A stretch of 64,000 nt of DNA, taken from contig OY752152.1 in the NCBI GenBank assembly GCA_963573315.1, positions 1,161,001-1,225,000 on the forward strand, in the 5' to 3' direction. The stretch is from Entomortierella parvispora. Its lineage: Eukaryota; Mortierellomycota; Mortierellomycetes; Mortierellales; Mortierellaceae. Position 1 is the first letter of the stretch, and each line of letters opens with the position of its first letter. Shown piece after piece: positions 45,954-57,705 of the stretch. The translations under genes and the position numbers were made by a program. Under the pieces are notes generated by a model. It was not told the origin of the DNA and did no database searches. It saw nothing but the letters and a program-made list of their open reading frames with translations.

Positions 45954-48900
45954 ATGTTGCCGGCGCGTCCCCTGGCAGGCGCCGACTCGCCCACACTGCT
46001 CCATGCACGACCTGTTGCTACACGCCATAATGGACACTGGGACTTTCAGCTCGAGCTGAGCTGTGTTGACTCCGGAAATCCCAGCCTTATCTCAAAGCCT
46101 TATGTCGCCAAGAATGGCCATTCAGATGCCCCGGAGATTACTGTATGTCGACGCGGAGTGCCCATTTGCTCGGTCATCGCGTAACTTGAAGACCATTGCT
46201 AATTATTTATATTTGTTTGTGTCAACCATAGGATGTCCCTCCCTCTGAAGACGAGGAATACTTATCACCGGATGATACAAAGGGACACGGAATACGTGAT
46301 GAGCAGGACAGAAATGACATTGTACGGATCTTTAATCGGGCAGAGTCCGCTTTTCGTTGAAAATATGTACTCATCCTCCTCTTTGCCTTTTAGGAATTAT
46401 CTGTCACCGAAGTAGAAAATGTTCTTGACCTGAATCATTCTGCCAAGGAAAAACTCTTGTCATCCGTTGATACTCGAAGCAAAGAAGCCAGCGTGGAGGT
46501 TCCTCGGGACACCATCTCAATGTTGCCAAGATTGGAAATACTCTCACCACCCCCATCCCCGACGACATTTGATGAAGATTGGGTCCGTTCTCCCAGAGAC
46601 TTCCTGGACGCTAGTCAGGAACAGGACGGGAAAGATATGCGTATACTGGCTGTTGCCAACAGTAAACCCGACCTTTCATACCACAAAAGCATTTTCACGG
46701 TAGATCAGGAAGAAGAGAGGGCGACGTCGTCACAAGTGGACGCCCAACACCAGGAACAGCCATTGTCCGAATTTGCTGCTTCGCTCTACAGTTCAAATTC
46801 TTCTACGCCAGTGCGGTCATACCCGTTAAGAATACGCACTTTTCAACAGCAAAAGCCTTACACAGCTGACAAGCAGCATCATGCTCGACTTATAGGGCGT
46901 AAAGAAGCATCAGTTGCTCCTATTCGACGCTCTGCTTATGTTCCAGACGATTTTTCGAATTTGCAGGAGGATTCAGAAGATTCCGACTATGAGGATGAGC
47001 ACCTACTTCAGAGGAATGTAGAGACATCAAATCTGCCCTCGCGGGCAGTGTCTGGGAGGAGAACGGACTCTGAGCCGGCCCCAGAGTGGCTGATGGAGGA
47101 GTTGGACGACGATGACTTGCCTTCATTGGAGGAAATGAAAAGGCAGGGCTTTGCCACTTCGCATGAAATTGCAGGCAGACACAGTTCACGATCAGCTCTA
47201 CCACCAGCTGTGAGGCTACCGCCAAAGCTTAATGCCAGGACAAAGAAAAGACTCGAAAAGCTAGCTCACCAAACTCTGGATCCTCTCGATTCCTTGGACT
47301 CTGAGCCACAACTAATTCCCCAGCCTCAGGAGCAGAGACATTACAATCGTCGCTTGAACATAGGATCAACACCCAAGCCTAGAAAAGGGATTTCGTCCGC
47401 AGGTCCGTCAACGGATGGGGCTCACACCGGAGGCACTTTACCTTTGGAAAACGACCCAAAGCGTCCGACTGAGGTATATTCTGAATCTTCGGCAGAGGAA
47501 GTGCCTGAGCAAGCCGCCGTTACAAAGAAGACTAAGAAGCATAGGCAGCATGTACTCCCTATGGCTTTCTTCAAACGCAATCTCATTCCCGAGGATGCTG
47601 CTGCCTTAAGATCAATGAGGTCCAAGAAGTCAGATCGTTCGAGATCGAAAGAGGTTGAATCATCTTCAGAGGCCGAGCAAGTGCAGCTAGCTCATCATGC
47701 CAGGACTCGTATATCCTCAGGACAAAGCGCGGGCAAATTGGATGATTTTATGGCTCAGTTGGCTATGGATCGCAGTGATGATGACAGTGATGCAAGGAGC
47801 TCACGGTCTGACGTCGGACGCTACCATCTTGATGACGACCGATATGAAACCCACAGACGAAGCTCATGGGTTGACACCATGAACGAGAGCACGGAGCGGT
47901 CACCATCACGGAGTGCGCACCGTCCAAGCAGTCGGCCCGTCCCTCAAGATACTCAGCCCTCAGACTCATATACCCGACTCTCACAGGTAATGGAAAGTCA
48001 CGGACTGTTATGTATATTGCTCTTAGGTGGTATGTGGAATCTAACAACCTCTGGATATATAGAACAATTACCTTCCCGACGACTTCGAGTCTTATTCAGA
48101 TTTTGGACACGACAATGATCAATCTCAAAATCGTGAGAGGTCAAGATCGCCGCCCTTGAAGTCAGCCCGGAAACGCGTTCAAGGAGAGCGTTTAGACATG
48201 ATCGACCGTATGACTGTCCGTTCTTCACGACCATTATCTGCCAAAGCTCGTTTTTCAGGAAAGGATCGTTCGAATAAGCGGAGGAGAATCAGTGGAAATC
48301 TCCAGCCATCCAAGTATCATCGACATTATTACCCAGAAGAAAGACATGCTAATCAAGATATCGGATCATTCTTCTCTGACGACGACTTTTCAACGCATCC
48401 CAATGACTCAAGGCCAGGTCATCCCAGGAAATATCGGCGCGCCCGCTCTCCAGCTCTCAGCGATGCTGGGTCAATACAAAGCGATGTTATAATGTCTGAT
48501 GGAGATCCAGGGGGGTTCCGGCGATCGGACTCTGGCACTCCGCCTTTGCACCATAGTCGTCTTCAGAAGATGTCGTATTTGGAGCGATATGATATGACAG
48601 CACCTCCAGCACGCAGACGAAGACCAACAATCAGGACTGCTGTAGTTTCTAGGAAAACGCCTTCAACTCCACTACGGTGGGGATCGACTCCTCAATCCAA
48701 AAGGACTCGAAATACAACGCACAAGAGATCAAAACCAGGGACAAGGACGATACAATCTCAGCTCAGCAGCTGGACCTTGCCTCCACACGGCAGTGGCAGT
48801 CTTCCACAATTCCTAAACAAGCCTTTTTTCGAGCCAGCCCGCAGAGTGCCTCGTCCAGTCGTGCCTGCATCCAAAAGCACTGGAGGCGACAACGATAACA

Positions 48901-51900
48901 GGGACTTGGATATATACCAGTCAGTTGACCAGCCATGGGACGAGCAAGACGATTTCGAAAAAGCTAGTTCGGGGCAACCTGTGGTTTCACAGCAGGGAAT
49001 GGGCATCGCTACAAGCGCTGCGCGTCCAGTACATATACCTACCGTTGGGAGTACGTCTACCCTCGGAAGCCGAGATGTTGGTCCAGATCCGAAACACACA
49101 CTCTCTCTCAATCCAATTGCCAATGGACTGTATTTCTCCAGAGACAGCTATATTGGGCGTGGCATGCTCTCCCGTGTTCTGAAGGCGGTGGACGACGGCT
49201 GTTTAAGCGCGTGCACGGTTGTCGACAGTCCATCCTCCGAAGCAGTATTCTTTGGCCAGTCCTTCTCTTTCGGATCGGATGCGTTGGCAGAGGAAAGAAA
49301 TTTCCAAGCGATCATGGTATCCTGGGCTCTACAACTCGAACAACTTGTCAGCGATCAGGCACCTGTTTCAGACACGGACAGTAACAACGAACACACTCAA
49401 AATGGCGTGCTTCAGGCTTTTGAGACCATGACGACGTTACTTATCGAACGTCTGAGCCAGGGTTCTTTCAGTGAGCGATGTTCATTTTGGAGAGTCTTTC
49501 ATGAGCACGTGGTTTTGGATCTCAGCAAACTCCTTTCGGAAAGGTCTCTCGAGGGCATGTCCTCCATGGGCAAAAATATTCTACTTTGGGGACGGTGGGC
49601 ATTGGTAACTTGGGTTGTCCTCGCTGACTGTGCCATTCAATCAGAATCTGAGCTTTTTTCCGACTTAGTGCAGTCTCTCATGCACACAACTACGACAAGG
49701 AGCAACTGTCGCTGGCTAAGTAAGATCAAAGGAGCCGAACAAACCGCAATCAATTCGCAAGGAGTTATCTACGGCCAGGACTTGATGGAAGTCTGGATCT
49801 GCTTAATCAAGCTTTTGAACAGCGCATCTCGCAAATCAAGATGTGGCACCTTTTGGGAGGCTTTCAACAAAGAGTCGCTGAGGCAAGTCGACGATATCAC
49901 TGGCGAGCCCAATCCAAAAAGCGACAACGATTTACTAGATATCAGTGGTTGGCGCTTGTTGGAGCTCGTCACTGTTTTGGGCAAATTTCATCAGTTTGAC
50001 CGCAATGGAAGTTCTAACGGAGATCTGAGACCGACCGCCAATTGGAAACCCATTGCTCACGTCTTGCAACAAGGATGGCTTGATAGTTCACCGGAGGACG
50101 GATTGCGTATGTCGGAGCGACGGCTGAGAGAGTTCCTGGAATTTCACCACAGTCTCATTCAGATATGGGGCTGGATACCTTGTACCGAGACAGCCATCCT
50201 TGTATACCGTAGCTTTGCCGCGAAAGACTTTCGAGACCTGTCAACAGAACCTGGATACCGTCTGCCTGATTTTCTGCAAAGGATGATCGCCTCGCCCTTG
50301 AACTTGATCATGGCAATAACAGAGTCAGTAGACAGACACGACCGTTGTTTCGAAATCTTCTTGAAGATCCTGGCGAAGACCATCCAATCGCAAGTGGATG
50401 TAATTCTCTCCTGCGAAGACGTGGCTTTAATGGCGTTGGAAGAATCGCAGGGCTCTTCCGCGCGTGGGATCTCTCCAACATCGAACTCAACCATGAACAG
50501 GAAGGACCTTATCAAATCCTGTAAGCGACTGCTCTCGTCAATCTCCCCAGCTGTGGTGACTCTGTACCCGGTCTCTGGTATCACCAATCAGAGCTACTCC
50601 ACCCTATGCAACACCTGCAACCTTGTGCTTCTTATTGCACTTTTAGTCCCTGATTTCATTCGACCATCAACTGTGGGCCAACTGCGGAGTCTGCTGAACT
50701 ATGATGAGAGTGATGCTGCTTCCCGTCGTATTATGCTCGAATCTATCTACTACCTGGGTGTTATTTGGCGACGAAATGATGCTCCCGATCCACTCAACCG
50801 CCGTGGAAGGTCCCTGGCCAACATTGCCGATTACTTTTATGGACGAATTGACTCGATGAGGGATGAACTTGACAAAGAACTGAGGGAGGAACAAGGCACT
50901 GCCTATATCTCTAGGAGTAGGAGACAGAACCCGATAGAGGCTCTCATTGAGACTGTTTTGGGCTATGTCATGCGACTGCTTCACGACAAAAACGGAGAAA
51001 CTGTTGATTCATTCCCTTGCTTGTCCTTCCTTGACCGACGTAAGTAAATAAGTTCAACTTATTCTGAATGATAACATGACAATATAGCCGCAACGCTGAG
51101 GGCTAACATCTCGTTTCTACTAGGCCTTACTCACTTTTTGGACTATGACACCTTGTATCCATCGGAGCTTAGACAACAGGCGTTAGGAATGCTTGAATAC
51201 TTTTTCAAGCTTCGCACAGCGTACTCTCAGCACCTTGGTCTTGCGTCTCAACAGGCTGCTCTAAGCCACAACATCCCTTTTCGCGAAACAACTGAGGCCT
51301 CTGCCCCAGTTGCTGGCGATGGGTTTTCATCTCTGGATTACGACGACCTTTTTGACGATATCGGAGACTTTGACCTTTCACAGATGTCAGAGGCCGACCC
51401 TGCCAATACACCTTCCTCTTCCACCACGAGTGTGACACCGCTCCCACGGCCGCTGCAACCAAAGCCTTTACAAAGCGACCCGGAAGAACTAAAGTTGGTG
51501 AACAAAATCGAATCGTGGATCTATCCTTGCTTGTCAAAGTTCATCACCTCGCGACATCAGGCGATCCATGAGAATACCCAGCAACAGCTAAAGTCGACAT
51601 TACCATTCAACTTTCACCAGTCCAAACTTGGCGCTCAAAGCAGCCTGCCGTTTGGATCGACAGAGTCTAAAAGCTCACCTGTTCAACCAAAAGGGCCGAC
51701 CTTGTCTCCACAGGGAGTGTTGCGTTTACTTTCGGTATTTGCGGACTGTACTATGGTCCTCCTTGATCAAGAATCCAAGTCTCTACAGACCTTAGGTCAA
51801 GTGTTCAAATCAGAGAGTTGGCTTAGTTTATGGATTCAGCATGCAAGACTTCAAGACTCCTTGTGTTGGGCAAACCGCCTATTGGAAATTAATCCAGAAG

Positions 51901-54900
51901 TCTTTGTGGCAAACGAGGAGATGTTTCTTGAGATTTGGTTCCGGACCATGGGCGCACCCACGTCGGAGCTGACACTTCAACATCGGTTCATGAGGGCTGT
52001 CATGCGTTTTCTCAATGATGGAACTCCATCGGCTGCAATGCCCTTGGATACGCTATTGTCCTTGACCCTATTTCGTGATTTACCATTGGCCTTCTTGGAT
52101 GGCACGACCACGGATGAGAAGCAGCCAACTGTCTCTTTCACGGTCGATGTCAATCAAAGCTTAATGGAGTCTTCTCGCGATAAAAAGTTAAGCCAAGAGT
52201 TCAAGGAGTCGCGATTTCAGATTTTGAGCAAAGTCCTCAGTAACATGGGTGAGCAGTATCTCTTGTTGCGATCTGGCGCTGGCACTGGGAATGTCCACAA
52301 GGCTTTGGCGATGAAGGGCCGCTATCAGATCTTTATTGGCCAACTTCTGCAGCAGATCAAACAGGACTACGAGGTACGTTTCCTTTCTTTAACAACCAAT
52401 GCAGATGGATAGCAGTAAAATTTCCAAGCTAACGCTCAAACACGCCATGCATCCTGTTCTAGCGCTTGAACATTCAAAAGATGGTTCGGGACACCAAAGC
52501 GCACGTAGAGCTTGCTCATCATGTTGTGGGTTGCGTCATTCAACATTGTGGTCTCATTGTGCAAAGTACGCCTCTGACAGGATCTCAAGACAGCATCTTG
52601 GGCTATCTGACCTCTTCGCGTTTCTTTCCTCAGCCTCGCTTGTAAGTCTGAATGAAATGTCGGTTATTGTTCTTTAAAAAAATAACACAGCCTCCTGCCA
52701 CGATTACCTTTTAACAAAACTACATTTTGGCGACGAATTAGGGACAGCGTCTATGTCCATCAAAAGATACGCAGCTACGCTTTCCTGTACCATGCTGGAG
52801 AGAAACAGTTCTTCTCAGAATTGATGGGATTGACTCTGAACCAGCTGAGGCTCGTCGCGGGATCAAATTCCTTCAGGTTTAATCTGTCCTGTGAGTATTC
52901 TGGAGGAAATGTTGTGAATGGCGGTACCTCTTCAGTCACATCAGACGGCTTGGCTCTAGGGATAAAGGTGGTCGATTATAGTCAGTCAATCTACGGTCGC
53001 GCAGAGATTATGGCGGACGATACTCTCTCACCGTCACCAAGGAGCCCTAGCACGTCTCTCTCGGCAGCACCCTTGACGTTTGGTGACTCTTTGTCCTACG
53101 GAGTTCACAACAGATCAGGTTTGCCAGGATCGAAACCCACTATCCAAACCCTCGTCACTACTCAAGGCACTCGTACCAAAGAGCCCTTGGAGATTTCGCG
53201 TGATGCTTTGTGGACTTTGACAAGCAGTCTGCGGAATGCAACTCTTGAGACTGATGACAGGAAGCAATGGTGAGTGACGGAAAAATACTTTATCAGGGCC
53301 TGTATTAGAACTATGTGAACAATGAACTAACTGCCTCTGTCTACTTTAATTTATGACATCCACAGGAGTCTGGTGTTGAGTGGGTTCCGCTCATTGCTTC
53401 TAGCGGCGCTCTTTCGACCCTTGCTGACTTCTTTTTTAGGCGATCTTCCCGAAGAAGGGCATTGTTCTACTCTTTTGCGCATTGGAGGAAATCTGCGGCA
53501 AAATACGACTACCAACAGTTCTCGCTGGCTCGCGACAGCTGGGCTAATGACAGTGGCGGTTCCAGCAGCTCGATGGCTGAAGTCTCTTGTGGAAGCTTTG
53601 TCCAACGATATTTCGCAATTGACGTCCCCTGTCCTCCAACAGGAAGGAGCGTCTACTAGACGAAACAGTGGTGTGGTGGGCATCACTTCACCATTATTGG
53701 CTTTTGAGACGTTCCAGAAGGAAACTTCAGTCTTGTTCTTGCCTCTTTTGCAAAGCTTGAGCGGATGTTACGATGCTGTGGCTAGAACTCGATTACTGGA
53801 ATCGGCCAGAGAACAGCTTGCATCCCTCTTGACAACGGAGAGAGCAACTATGGATCTCCAACATCAGATTTCAGATCAGGAAAGGCTGGCGTACCAAGGA
53901 CTCTATCTCTTTGGTCAGCTTTTGCAGACGATTAAATCGATCGTAAAAGTGTCCAGGAAGTCCAAACTGCAGTACCCTGAATTTTGTAAGTATCTCGAAT
54001 CGCTTGTACTTTGAGGCTTATCACGATCTTTTATCATGCTAATTTTGACGTGCTTTGGACACTACTCTTAGACGAGCGGAATAGATCCTGGAGGGAGGCG
54101 CTTCTGGAGCTAGTTCAAGTTGCCGTGGACCACAGTTTGGACATGATGATAACGTTAGGAGGGGCCCTCATTGTTGAAGGACAACCCGCTGAGACCGATG
54201 AGGGTCACGAGGATCAAGTGGATGTCGCTCTACCTTTGGGACAATCGGACAACATTCAGTGGGACTCTGAGAACAGGATACCTGGAGTTCAAGATATGGC
54301 ATCACTCGAATCTGCTTTTAGTGAGTTTCTTTCGGGCCATTCTCAATCCGCTGCTATGGAAGCTGTGGTGCGGAAGGAGTTGTTCTCGCGACTGGGACAG
54401 CCTCAAGGCTGGGCTGGCGACATCATGTCGGAGGCGGGACTCGACTGTGCGATGATGGAGGACCCTGATCGAGGTCTTGAAGGAGAGAAGGGAGATGGAC
54501 ACCATCGTGCCCCACTGTTCCCGAGAGCCTCTCCAAGTTCTCGAATGAGGCGACTACAATGGATTCTGTGGAGCTTTTTGAGCTCGCATCTGGATTTTTG
54601 TCAGGCGGTCTCGACCCTTGATCCTCGGCTTCACCGCCAGGTATTGAGATCACTGGCAGTCCTTTTAAAGCCACCTCCACCACTTTCTTCACCTTCGGAA
54701 AGGGTGTCTCCTGTCTCCATGGAGAGCTCAGTCTGGCACGGTCTAATTCATTGGAAGCGTGATTCGAGCCGACAGGTATCGGACCCTCTGACGTCCTGGG
54801 GATTGTTGGGCCAGTGTATGGGCAAGGAATGGAATCTGTTTCTCACGTCTTTGGGCGATGTAGGCCAGCAGTACGGCGGAAGCGAATGGGAGAAAGAGGG

Positions 54901-54916
54901 CGACGTCTTTGTGTAA
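45954..54916 (+). CDS. MMS22: MMS22 / Mus7 family DNA repair scaffold
   Basis: Nine exons (45954-46142, 46232-46321, 46394-47986, 48063-51039, 51124-52373, 52463-52641, 52742-53269, 53366-53985, 54072-54916) encode 2756 residues. The N-terminal third is charged and Ser-rich, and includes EWLMEELDDDDLPSLEEMK. The conserved body has family signatures: FHHSLIQIWGWIPC, AKDFRDLSTEPGYRLPDFL, and SISPAVVTLYPVSGI followed by LVLLIALLVPDFIRP and YYLGVIWRR. Mms22 acts with Rtt101-Mms1 cullin ligase in replication-fork repair in yeast. The C-terminal half is helical. Two early exons are short (63 and 30 codons); the start is the in-frame ATG at 45954. This is the longest gene in the window. Confidence 0.87.
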
Positions 54917-55126
54917 AGTAGTAAATCCTTGTAAAATAGTAATGAAGTCGTCTTTCTCACACGAGCAATGAAAATCGCGCCATTGCAGGAGGCAACAAGC
55001 TGCACCGGTAATAATTGCGTGATGGTCATGATCGAAGCAACTCTAAGAAATACGAATCCTTTATTTGGTGCGTGCAATAATAGTTATGATAGCATTGAGC
55101 GAAAATCATTGCTGAAAAGTTCCCTC

Positions 55127-57412
55127 CTATCTATAAGAGGAGGTAGCATAGGACCCCAAGGGCGTGCCAAAGCTCCATAGAGTGGTATCAACACAACGCT
55201 TGACCTCACCATCCATTAGCTGGCGACTTCTTGTCGTCCCCAATGGCTCTGGGGCTGATGGCATACGACTTTCCGAGGTTCCATGTTCTTCATACACCCG
55301 AGTCTTTTGACAGCATCGCCTGGAGAGCGCTTCAAAGGTCAAGCAGAACAACAGAGTACCGATCATTGTTTGCGCTAAGGTAATATTAAAGAAGGACATA
55401 GGGCCATTTTGGAGAACCAAGGCTCCAAAGAGGAGCAAACCTGTCATAGTAACCCGTTGCCATGAAATGGAGAGTACTAGTTTTTCAGTGGTTGACCTCT
55501 CATTTCTTTAGAGAACGGACCGAGATTGCAGCCTACCTGAAAACTTGAGCCCTCTCACAAGACAAGAGACAGTCAAACAGAGCACCGCAAAAATCATAGT
55601 CCAGCCTCCATATCCTATTTTCAGAGATTCGACAATAGTTTGACAAAAACCCTTTGCTGACCTTTCTCTCGCTCGCAACCTTGCTTTTTTTCTTGTTACC
55701 TTTTACAACCACGTTGAGCACTGCTAGAGCATGGAAAGCAAGTCGAAGCGGGTACGTGCTGCGGCTCTGTATAGCGTCAATGTCACTCACCGTGCGGTGC
55801 ATCTTTGTGAGATCGAGTTCGATAGCCCGTGTCATCTTTTGCCAGGCCAGCTCCCCCTCGTGTTCCAGCAAGCCTAATGAAGAGAGAGCAGATTCCACAG
55901 TTTCATCCGAGGCCGTGCTGATCTCGTTTGCCATGGTTCTGAATTTCTCCGTGATAGTATCCCCTCCTTTGATTGCCAGGATCCCCATTTCCTCAACCTG
56001 TTCCTGAGTGACGACCAGTCGATCTTGAATCCGGCTCAAAAAATCATCTACGGCCAACGTGCGGTGTTTTGTGTTTTGCACCGACTCAAGAATCTATGAA
56101 AATCCATCGTAACGCGTTAGAGTTTGAAAACAGGGTCGACCTAATTGTCAGATAACATATCACGTACAATACCTCCGCCAACCCATTCTGAAAGTCACGC
56201 AGGAAAAGGGTGTTCTTGTTCTTGAGCTGAGAAAGAACAATTTCCTGCTGTTCAACCTCGCGTTCGTTGTTTTGAGCTGTTTGAGCAATGTCACTAAACA
56301 TCGACCTCATAGCATCTCTCAAGAACATCACAGCTTCCTATGAATTAAGCTTTATAGTCAATACTAGCCGCGTGTTTTCTCTCTCTACCAACAACCTTCG
56401 GAATCGCATTTAAATGGTGGTTCTCATACAGCAGCTGTTTTGACTTCGGACGTGAGATTCAAGTGTAGGCCATGTAGATCTTTAAGCTGGTCCATCCCCT
56501 GCCTATGGAAAGCCGAAAGTTCGTCTCTGTGCTCTTTCAACTCCCTCTTCAGGCTCTCGTGCAATGCGTACTGTTGATCTAACAGGATGGTGAATTGGGT
56601 CGGTACCAGGTCTTTGATCAGAAAGCAGTTTCAGTCCCCTTCTTCCTTTTATCTCTTACCTTGCTCAAGCGGGAAGCGGACGGCTAGACACATCATGTTC
56701 ACCTCACGAAAGTTGCCTGTATATGATGTCCAATGCTGTGGTACCTCGCCTAGTGCACTAGAGGGGAATAAAGCACAGCTCGCGTCAACCTTTTTGAAGT
56801 TAAAGAAGAGCAATAAGTCTCCTCTCTGGCACGTACCTGATACAGCTCTTGACGAGCTTCCTTCCAGATTCTACAGATATCGATGAATCTCCAGCAGGTA
56901 GGCAATCGTTGGGGATGGGCAGATCTGCCGTTTTCATTTCACAGACTGTCAAACGAATAGCATCTAAGCATCAGCAATGGTAACAATTAGTGATAAAGCA
57001 GGATTGCTGACGTTGGCGACGATGAGGTGCGTACACTTTGTTTTTTCATCTTCATCCTGGTCAAGATTGCGACAGCCTTGTCGGAGGGCTCTGGCTGCCT
57101 CCTTGAAGCAGCCAGGTTTCTGGTCATGCGCCAGCAGGGACTCTATATCCAGATCAAGGGTCCAAGCAGACAGGGACGAAGATGTCAGCCTTGATGGGGA
57201 GAAGCACTGTTGACTCTGGGAGAAGGTAACAACGAACCAACGCCACGTTGCACTGTAGAGAGCCTGTTGGACTCGCCTGGGTCCTGATCACCAAGCCTGG
57301 GGCTGGTCCCTGGTCGACGGAAGACAGAGGCGACTGTGGGGGTGAGGAACATGAGGATGCAGGCGAAAACAAGAGGAGTCAAATGCGATAGGAGGCGGAG
57401 GAGGATGCTCAT
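55127..57412 (-). CDS. KAR5: KAR5 / Tht1 nuclear fusion protein
   Basis: Nine exons (57412-57292, 57142-57035, 56963-56837, 56757-56660, 56611-56430, 56337-56173, 56093-55700, 55614-55537, 55476-55127) encode 540 residues. Kar5 is an ER/nuclear-envelope protein needed for nuclear membrane fusion after mating. The N-terminus is a signal peptide (ILLRLLSHLTPLVFACILMF). The Cys-rich domain follows: KPGCFKEAARALRQGC, YAIRLTVCEM, VPQHWTSYTGNFREV. A long coiled-coil region comes next (about residues 160-370), then two close membrane helices (WTMIFAVLCLTVSCLV and GLLLFGALVLQ) plus a third (LAQTMIGTLLFCLTFEAL). The exon 1-exon 2 junction is the least certain, since several donors give an open frame. 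The last acceptor could also lie 35 bp later. Confidence 0.8.
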
Positions 57413-57464
57413 GGTGGCAGACCGAGAAGCTGGTTTCCTGTGGGCAGGCAGAAGAGAAATGATG

Positions 57465-57474
57465 TGCGCCACCA
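57465..57474 (-). promoter_or_regulatory. TGGTGGCGCA motif, KAR5 side
   Basis: On the minus strand it reads TTTTTGGTGGCGCA and lies 53 bp upstream of the KAR5 start. Confidence 0.4.
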
Positions 57475-57497
57475 AAAAGAACCGAGTGTGGGTGGCT

Positions 57498-57507
57498 CGG
57501 TGGCGCA
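57498..57507 (+). promoter_or_regulatory. CGGTGGCGCA motif, CCA1 side
   Basis: Second copy of the core, on the plus strand, 199 bp upstream of the CCA1 start. It has no flanking homopolymer. Confidence 0.3.
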
Positions 57508-57705
57508 GCACACACCCCTTAACATATTCACACCTGTTTCTTCACACTCCCCCTGTACCTTTCCTCGCAGCGCATCCGATCCTCGCGCGACTAAGCTCAC
57601 ATCTCATTGACTCAACATCACTACATCCGCCTTCATCCCACCCGCAGCACCAGTGGCAGTAGCAGCAAGACCAGCACTTCTCCGCTCTCCCTCAACAGAC
57701 TGCGC

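Larger units (their letters stand above)
57413..57705. promoter_or_regulatory. Bidirectional promoter of KAR5 (-) and CCA1 (+)
   Basis: Only 293 bp separate the two start codons. Two copies of the GGTGGCGCA core lie here in opposite orientation, at 57465-57474 (minus) and 57498-57507 (plus). Confidence 0.5.
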
